Positions 1-4,614 of a stretch of 7,480 bases of DNA are shown here, one piece after another. Source of the DNA: an archaeon (GTDB taxonomy: Archaea > Methanobacteriota > Methanobacteria > Methanobacteriales > Methanobacteriaceae). The number at the start of each line of letters is the position of its first letter. Positions within the stretch are counted from its first letter, which is position 1. The notes under the pieces were generated by a model. That model had not been told where the DNA came from. It did not search any database and saw only the letters and a program-made list of their open reading frames with translations. The stretch covers positions 1-7,480 of the forward strand of contig JAKSUF010000069.1 in assembly GCA_024409145.1 (NCBI GenBank). Reading direction: 5' to 3'. Position numbers and translations under genes: made by a program.

Positions 1-2
1 TA

Positions 3-185
3 GATTATTTAGTAGAATTAGGAGTTAAAGTAGAAGCTATTAAAGATTTGTTTTTATATCAAATTGGATTATTCTTTAGAACTTTAAAAGAGATTAAAGA
101 AGCATTTGATGAATATGAAACAGAGAGTATAGTTAAATCTCTTAATTATGATGTTAATACTGTAGATTTAATAGAATTTGAATAA
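3..185 (+). CDS. 3' end of an unrecognised gene (5' truncated by the window edge)
   Basis: This frame is open from the left edge of the window to a TAA at 183-185, giving 60 residues, from DYLVELGVKV to VDLIEFE. The other two + frames hit stops almost at once (TAG at 1-3; TAA in the first 30 bases). The fragment is rich in Lys, Glu, Ile, Leu and Phe and looks mainly alpha-helical, with an amphipathic stretch around FFRTLKEIKEAFDEYE and an acidic end. I see no transmembrane segment, zinc motif or catalytic signature. I do not recognise the family. It does not match the C-terminus of ribosomal protein L7/L12, the usual gene before this methyltransferase in Bacillota. Codon use is like the neighbours, so it is probably a genuine chromosomal gene. 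The terminator at 260-313 lies downstream and may end its transcript. Confidence 0.6.
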   Translation, partial: DYLVELGVKVEAIKDLFLYQIGLFFRTLKEIKEAFDEYETESIVKSLNYDVNTVDLIEFE

Positions 186-220
186 AATTAAATAAAGATT
201 AAATAATTATCAGATAACTC

Positions 221-248
221 TTGATTTTTTCAAAAAAAATGTTAATAT
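221..248 (+). promoter_or_regulatory. Candidate sigma-A promoter for the methyltransferase
   Basis: A -35-like TTGATT (221-226) is followed after 16 bases by TAATAT (243-248), preceded by an extended -10 TG at 240-241. Each hexamer matches the consensus at four of six positions. An alternative -10, TATAAA at 246-251, matches five of six but gives a long 19-base spacer. The start of transcription would fall near 254-256, just before the hairpin at 260-313, so the hairpin would lie at the extreme 5' end of the message. The region is so AT-rich that chance matches are likely, hence the moderate confidence. Confidence 0.4.
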
Positions 249-259
249 AAATTAGTTTG

Positions 260-313
260 AAAGGAGTAATTGATTTAATTTTTAGAAATTAGCAATTACT
301 CTTTTTTATTTTT
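260..313 (+). terminator. Intrinsic terminator or attenuator before the methyltransferase gene
   Basis: A perfect 9-bp stem pairs 264-272 (GAGTAATTG) with 293-301 (CAATTACTC). Further in, 276-281 pairs with 286-291 around a TTAG tetraloop, leaving a small internal loop. Outward, A and G bases at 260-263 can pair with the first T residues. A T-tract follows at once: six T (302-307), an A, then five T (309-313). This is the form of a Rho-independent terminator. It probably ends the transcript of the upstream gene. Because a candidate promoter lies before it and the methyltransferase ribosome site begins only three bases after the T-tract (316), it could also attenuate transcription into the rsmC-rpoBC block. 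I see no clear competing antiterminator stem. Confidence 0.75.
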
Positions 314-326
314 ATAGGAGGATAAA

Positions 327-911
327 ATGAGTCATTATTTTTTAAATGATAATAACTTACCAAGTCAAATTAAAGAATTTAATTTTGCTATTAATGGTGT
401 ATCTTTAGTTTTTAAAACAGATAATGGTGTCTTTTCTAAAGGGGAATTAGATTATGGTACTTATTTATTAATTAAAAATACTATTGATAAAGTTAGTGGT
501 AATGTTCTTGATCTTGGATGTGGTTATGGTCCAATAGGGCTTTCTCTTGCTAGTGTTAGTGATCATGTAACTATGATTGATGTTAACAAAAGAGCAGTTC
601 ATTTAACAAATAGAAATATTAAAGATAATAATATTACTAATTGTGAAGTTTTAGAAAATGATGGACTTGATGGAATCTCTTCCAAATTTAATTTTATCAT
701 AACTAATCCACCAATAAGAGTAGGGAAAGAAAAACTATATTCTTTAATGGAAGAATGTATGAATCACCTAGAAGATTCTGGTGAAATGTTCCTAGTTATT
801 AGAAAGGAACAAGGAGCTAATTCTTTTATAAAAGATATGAGTTTGAAATATTCCGTAAAAGTTATTGACAAAAGTAAAGGTTTTTATATAATTTCTCTTA
901 AATTTTGTTGA
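327..911 (+). CDS. rsmC: RsmC/YbxB-like SAM-dependent methyltransferase (MTS domain)
   Basis: The 194-residue protein is a single class I Rossmann methyltransferase of the 'methyltransferase small' family. The SAM-binding motif I, VLDLGCGYGPIGLSLA, is at residues 60-75. The acidic end of strand 2 is MIDVN (83-87), and the catalytic motif IV, TNPPIR (126-131), is typical of N-methylation of a nucleobase amino group. The GVFSKGELDYG segment (34-44) is also characteristic. Length and motifs match Bacillus YbxB (about 200 residues). E. coli RsmC, which makes m2G1207 in 16S rRNA, has an extra N-terminal domain absent here, so the exact substrate is inferred. The ATG start follows an ideal AGGAGG (316-321) at 5 bases. 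The position just before rpoB is the conserved Bacillota order. The TGA stop overlaps the -35 box of the rpoB promoter, and the protein ends where the family normally ends, supporting TGA as a true stop. Confidence 0.9.
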   Translation: MSHYFLNDNNLPSQIKEFNFAINGVSLVFKTDNGVFSKGELDYGTYLLIKNTIDKVSGNVLDLGCGYGPIGLSLASVSDHVTMIDVNKRAVHLTNRNIKDNNITNCEVLENDGLDGISSKFNFIITNPPIRVGKEKLYSLMEECMNHLEDSGEMFLVIRKEQGANSFIKDMSLKYSVKVIDKSKGFYIISLKFC

Positions 912-936
912 CACTTGTTGATGATTATGTTATTAA
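908..936 (+). promoter_or_regulatory. Promoter directly upstream of rpoB
   Basis: A perfect -35 TTGACA (908-913) is separated by the ideal 17 bases from a -10-like TATTAA (931-936), which is preceded by an extended -10 TG at 928-929. The -35 box overlaps the last Cys codon and TGA stop of the methyltransferase gene. Transcription would start near 942-944, giving a 5' leader of about 60 bases that contains the inverted repeat at 949-971. The -10 lacks the usual final T, so the promoter may be of middling strength. It would let rpoB and rpoC be made independently of the upstream hairpin. Confidence 0.6.
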
Positions 937-948
937 TATATATTGGCG

Positions 949-971
949 GTATATTATATCTTATAATATAC
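949..971 (+). repeat. Perfect inverted repeat in the rpoB leader (10-bp arms, 3-base centre)
   Basis: Positions 949-958 (GTATATTATA) are the exact reverse complement of 962-971 (TATAATATAC), around the centre TCT. In RNA this is a 10-bp stem of nine A-U pairs closed by one G-C, with a minimal loop and no following T-tract, so it is not a terminator. As DNA it would be a dyad of operator size just downstream of the predicted transcription start. A partly competing pairing, AATATA (935-940) with TATATT (950-955), is also possible. The right arm contains TATAAT (962-967), but no -35 lies at proper spacing. In so AT-rich a spacer, chance symmetry cannot be dismissed. Confidence 0.55.
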
Positions 972-995
972 ATAGAAAATTTATTATTGTGTAAT

Positions 996-1002
996 GGGGT
1001 GA
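996..1002 (+). promoter_or_regulatory. rpoB ribosome binding site; bears on the choice of start
   Basis: GGGGTGA (996-1002) matches the GAGGTGA part of the Bacillota Shine-Dalgarno consensus except for one A-to-G change that a G-U pair tolerates. Counting from G999 there are 4 bases to the first ATG (1004) and 7 to the second (1007). The second has the better spacing, so the true N-terminus may be Met-Gly-Tyr-Lys, not Met-Met-Gly-Tyr-Lys. The difference is one residue. Confidence 0.6.
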
Positions 1003-1003
1003 A

Positions 1004-4000
1004 ATGATGGGCTATAAGCTTGTAAATTGTGGCGATTATCGTCAAAGAAGATCCTTCTCAAGGATTAAGAAAACATATGAGTTAAAGGATTTATTAGAAA
1101 TCCAAAAAAAGAGTTACCAATGGTTCGTTGAATATGGTATAAAAGAAGTATTTGAAGATTTATTCCCCGTAGAAAACTTCTCAGGAACTCTATCTCTAGA
1201 ATTTGGTGATTATTATCTAGATACACCAAGATTCTCAATTAAAGAATGTCGTGATAGAGAAACTACTTATGCAGCACCTTTAAAGGTACAAGTAAGATTA
1301 TTTAATCATGAAACTGGAGAAGTTAAAGAAAGTGAAATTTTCCTAGGCGATATGCCTCAAATGACAGACAGTGGAACTTTCATTATTAATGGAGCAGAAC
1401 GTGTTATCGTTTCTCAATTAGTAAGAAGTCCTAGTGTTTATTTTAATCGTGAAATAGACAAAAATGGTCGTCATATTATAACTTCACAAATTATACCTAC
1501 AAGAGGAACTTGGTTAGAATTTGAAACAGATGCTAAAGATGTAGTATATGTTCGTATTGATAGAACTAGAAAAGTTACTTTAACTACATTATTACGTGCA
1601 TTTGGTTTAAGTACAGATGAAGATATTTATAATTTATTTGGAAAAGATCCATTTATTGAAAATACAATAGCTAAGGATCCTACTAGAAATACTGATGAAG
1701 CCTTAATTGAAATTTATGAAAAATTAAGACCAGGAGAACCAAGTACATTAGATTCTTCTAAGAACCAAATTATTACTCGTTTCTTTGATGAATTCCGTTA
1801 TGATTTAGCAAAAGTAGGTCGTTATAAATTTAATAGAAAACTAAATGTTTGTGATCGTTTATTAGGTCAAACTTTAGCAGAAGATATTAAAGTTAATAAA
1901 GAAGTAAAATATGCTAAAGGAACAGTAGTTACAAAAGAAATCCTTGAAGATTTAAGAGAAATCTTTAAAGGTGGATATAATTTAGTAGATGGACATATTA
2001 ACCAAGAATTAGATACTAATGGTATGATTCAAAAGGTTACTATTGTAAATCCTGAAAATAATAAAGAAAAATTAATCGTTATTGGTAATGATTATAATAT
2101 AGATGTTAAACGTTTAACTATAAGCGATGTATTTGCATCTGTATCATATTACTTAAACTTATTACATGGTGTTGGTAATATTGATGAAATTGACCACTTA
2201 GGAAACCGTCGTGTTCGTCAAGTTGGTGAATTATTACAAAATCAATTCCGTATCGGTGTAGCAAGAATGGAAAGAGTAATTAGAGAAAGAATGACTACTC
2301 AAGAAATTGAAGAAGTTACTCCAAAAACTTTAATTAATATTAGACCAGTTACTGCATCAATGAAAGAATTCTTTGGTTCATCTCAATTATCACAATTCAT
2401 GGATCAAACTAACCCATTAGCAGAATTAACTAATAAACGTCGTTTATCAGCTTTAGGTCCAGGTGGATTATCTAGAGATAGAGCTGGTGTAGATGTACGT
2501 GATGTTAATGCATCTCACTATGGTAGAATTTGTCCTATTGAGTCACCAGAAGGTCAAAATATAGGTTTAATTACATCTTTAGCTTCTTATGCTAAAGTTG
2601 ATGAATATGGTTTCGTTATGACTCCATATAGAAAAGTAGTTGATCGTAAGTTAACAGATGATGTTGAATACTTAACTGCTGATGAAGAAGAAGATTATTA
2701 TATTTCACAAGCTACTATTGAAACTGATGATAAAGATGTTATCGTTCCAGAATTAGTAAATTGTCGTTATAAAGGTGAAAATATTATTGCAAAAGCTAAT
2801 CAAGTTGATTATGTTGATGTTTCACCACAACAAGTTGTTGCTGTTACAACAAGTTGTATCCCATTCCTAGAACATGATGATGCTACTCGTGCATCAATGG
2901 GTGCTAACATGCAACGTCAATCTGTACCATTATTAAGAGCTGAAGCTCCATTCATTGGTACTGGTGTTGAATGTGTTGCTGCTAAAGACTCTGGTGCTGT
3001 AATAACTAGTAAATCTGATGGTGTTGTTGACTATGTTGATGCACGTAAGATTGTTATTGCAAATGTTGGAGGAAAAGATACATATAATTTATGTAATTTC
3101 GAATTATCAAATGCTGGTACTTGCCAACATCATAGACCAATTGTTAGAGTTGGTGATTCTGTAAAACGTGGACAAGTTATTGCTGATGGTCCATCTACAG
3201 ATAAAGGTGAATTAGCATTAGGTAAGAACTTAACTGTTGCATTCATGACATTTAATGGATATAACTATGAGGATGCTGTTATCTTAAATGAAAATTTAGT
3301 TAAAGATGATGCATATACTTCATTACACTTAGAAGATTATCAAATGCAATGTCGTGATACTAAGTTAGGACCTGAAGAAATTACAAGAGATATTCCAAAT
3401 GTATCTGAAGAAGCTAGAAGAAATCTAGATGAAAATGGTATCGTAGTTATTGGTACTGAAGTACATGAAGGTGATATCTTAGTTGGTAAAGTTACTCCAA
3501 AAGGAATGGCTGAATTAACTTCAGAAGAAAAATTATTACATGCAATCTTTGGTGAAAAAACTAGAGAAGTTCGTGATTCATCACTACGTGTACCACACGG
3601 TGGAGATGGTATAGTTCACGATGTTAAGATATATACTAAGAAAGATAATGAAGAATTACCTGCTGGAGTATCTAAAGTTATAAGAATTTATATAGTTCAA
3701 AAACGTAAGATCCAAGTTGGTGATAAGATGTCTGGACGTCATGGTAACAAAGGTGTTATTTCATTAATTCTTCCACAAGAAGATATGCCTTATTTACCAG
3801 ATGGTAGACCAGTTGATATTATGCTTAACCCTAACGGTGTTCCTTCTCGTATGAACATTGGACAAATCCTAGAATTACATTTAGGTATGGCTGCTAAGAA
3901 ATTAGGTGTTCATGTAGCTACACCAGTATTCGATGGTGCATCTGTTGATGATATTCATGCTATGATGGATGAAGCTGGTATGGAAGCTGATGGTAAGACA

Positions 4001-4612
4001 GTATTATATAATGGACGTACTGGTGAACCATTCGAAAATAGAGTAGCTGTTGGTATAATGTACATGATTAAGTTACACCACATGGTTGATGATAAATTAC
4101 ATGCACGTTCAACAGGACCTTACAGTTTAGTTACACAACAACCACTTGGAGGTAAAGCTCAATTTGGTGGACAAAGATTTGGTGAAATGGAAGTTTGGGC
4201 ACTTTATGCTTATGGTGCTGCTCATACATTACAAGAAATCTTAACTGTTAAATCAGATGACGTTTTAGGACGTGTTAAAGTATACGAATCAATCGTTAAA
4301 GGACAAGATGTTAACCAAGCTGGTGTTCCAGAATCATTCAGAGTAATGATGAAAGAATTCCAAGCATTAGGATTAAATCTTGAAATTATAAATGAAAAAG
4401 GAGAAGCAGTATCATTAAAAGAAATTGAAGATGCTGAAGCTCGCGAAGAAAATCAAGCTTATGAAATAAGCGATTTAAATCTAGAACCAGTTGAAAATGA
4501 AGAAACAAATGATGACTGGGATGAAGAATCTGAATTCGATGAAGAAGAAGATTTAGATGATTTAGATGAAGAAGATTTTGAAGATGAATTTGAAGAAGGG
4601 GAGGATGAATAA
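1004..4612 (+). CDS. rpoB: DNA-directed RNA polymerase, beta subunit
   Basis: RpoB (1202 residues) forms one jaw of the RNA polymerase active-site cleft. It aligns by memory with Bacillus RpoB along its length, from RQRRSFSRIKKTYEL (14-28) through the lobe and protrusion motif ERVIVSQLVRSPSVYF to VPESF (1108 on). The rifampicin region spans residues 458-484; Ser482 matches E. coli Ser531, but Asn477 replaces E. coli His526. The active-site pair Glu756-Asp757 is in NGYNYEDA, and Lys908 and Lys916 in GDKMSGRHGNKG match E. coli Lys1065 and Lys1073. The large E. coli-type insertions are absent, as in Bacillota. The last 38 residues (1165-1202) have 27 Asp or Glu and no basic residue. Either ATG 1004 or 1007 may be the start. 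The gene has its own upstream promoter and is read with rpoC, 2 bases downstream. No frameshift is seen. Confidence 0.98.
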   Translation: MMGYKLVNCGDYRQRRSFSRIKKTYELKDLLEIQKKSYQWFVEYGIKEVFEDLFPVENFSGTLSLEFGDYYLDTPRFSIKECRDRETTYAAPLKVQVRLFNHETGEVKESEIFLGDMPQMTDSGTFIINGAERVIVSQLVRSPSVYFNREIDKNGRHIITSQIIPTRGTWLEFETDAKDVVYVRIDRTRKVTLTTLLRAFGLSTDEDIYNLFGKDPFIENTIAKDPTRNTDEALIEIYEKLRPGEPSTLDSSKNQIITRFFDEFRYDLAKVGRYKFNRKLNVCDRLLGQTLAEDIKVNKEVKYAKGTVVTKEILEDLREIFKGGYNLVDGHINQELDTNGMIQKVTIVNPENNKEKLIVIGNDYNIDVKRLTISDVFASVSYYLNLLHGVGNIDEIDHLGNRRVRQVGELLQNQFRIGVARMERVIRERMTTQEIEEVTPKTLINIRPVTASMKEFFGSSQLSQFMDQTNPLAELTNKRRLSALGPGGLSRDRAGVDVRDVNASHYGRICPIESPEGQNIGLITSLASYAKVDEYGFVMTPYRKVVDRKLTDDVEYLTADEEEDYYISQATIETDDKDVIVPELVNCRYKGENIIAKANQVDYVDVSPQQVVAVTTSCIPFLEHDDATRASMGANMQRQSVPLLRAEAPFIGTGVECVAAKDSGAVITSKSDGVVDYVDARKIVIANVGGKDTYNLCNFELSNAGTCQHHRPIVRVGDSVKRGQVIADGPSTDKGELALGKNLTVAFMTFNGYNYEDAVILNENLVKDDAYTSLHLEDYQMQCRDTKLGPEEITRDIPNVSEEARRNLDENGIVVIGTEVHEGDILVGKVTPKGMAELTSEEKLLHAIFGEKTREVRDSSLRVPHGGDGIVHDVKIYTKKDNEELPAGVSKVIRIYIVQKRKIQVGDKMSGRHGNKGVISLILPQEDMPYLPDGRPVDIMLNPNGVPSRMNIGQILELHLGMAAKKLGVHVATPVFDGASVDDIHAMMDEAGMEADGKTVLYNGRTGEPFENRVAVGIMYMIKLHHMVDDKLHARSTGPYSLVTQQPLGGKAQFGGQRFGEMEVWALYAYGAAHTLQEILTVKSDDVLGRVKVYESIVKGQDVNQAGVPESFRVMMKEFQALGLNLEIINEKGEAVSLKEIEDAEAREENQAYEISDLNLEPVENEETNDDWDEESEFDEEEDLDDLDEEDFEDEFEEGEDE
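4550..4567 (+). repeat. Tandem 9-bp repeat in the acidic rpoB tail
   Basis: GATTTAGAT occurs twice head to tail (4550-4558 and 4559-4567), encoding DLD-DLD. It sits in a purine-rich, low-complexity stretch of GAA and GAT codons covering about the last 115 bases of rpoB. Such a tract can change in length by replication slippage without breaking the frame, so tail length may vary among relatives. Confidence 0.6.
4598..4604 (+). promoter_or_regulatory. rpoC ribosome binding site inside the rpoB coding sequence
   Basis: GGGGAGG (4598-4604) lies within the Gly-Glu-Asp codons near the end of rpoB, 10 bases before the rpoC ATG at 4615. It includes the only GAG glutamate codon and the only glycine codon (GGG) of the last 39 codons; every other Glu there is GAA. 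The tail is thus also shaped by the need to start rpoC translation, and ribosomes finishing rpoB may re-initiate on rpoC. Confidence 0.75.
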
Positions 4613-4614
4613 TT

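Noticed and set aside
207..217. Short palindrome TTATC-A-GATAA in the spacer before the methyltransferase.
   Set aside because: The arms are only 5 bases in very AT-rich DNA, easily due to chance; no second copy is seen.
263..278. GGAG followed by TTG ATT TAA, a possible two-codon leader peptide inside the hairpin.
   Set aside because: The start is non-ATG, the spacing is too short, and the bases are fully explained as the left arm of the terminator stem.
962..967. A perfect TATAAT that could be the -10 box of another rpoB promoter.
   Set aside because: The only -35-like hexamer near it (TTGGCG at 943-948) is 13 bases away, too close; the hexamer is part of the dyad.
921..1007. A 28-codon hydrophobic frame (MIMLLIYIGGILYL...) between the methyltransferase and rpoB, ending in a TGA that overlaps the rpoB ATG as ATGA.
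   Set aside because: It has no ribosome site, its ATG lies before the predicted start of transcription, and AT-rich spacer DNA naturally reads as Leu, Ile and Tyr. The promoter and dyad explain the region better.
912..1025. Read-through of the methyltransferase if TGA meant Trp, continuing to a TAA at 1023-1025.
   Set aside because: The protein already ends where its family ends, all Trp codons in the neighbours are TGG, and the extension would overlap the start of rpoB.
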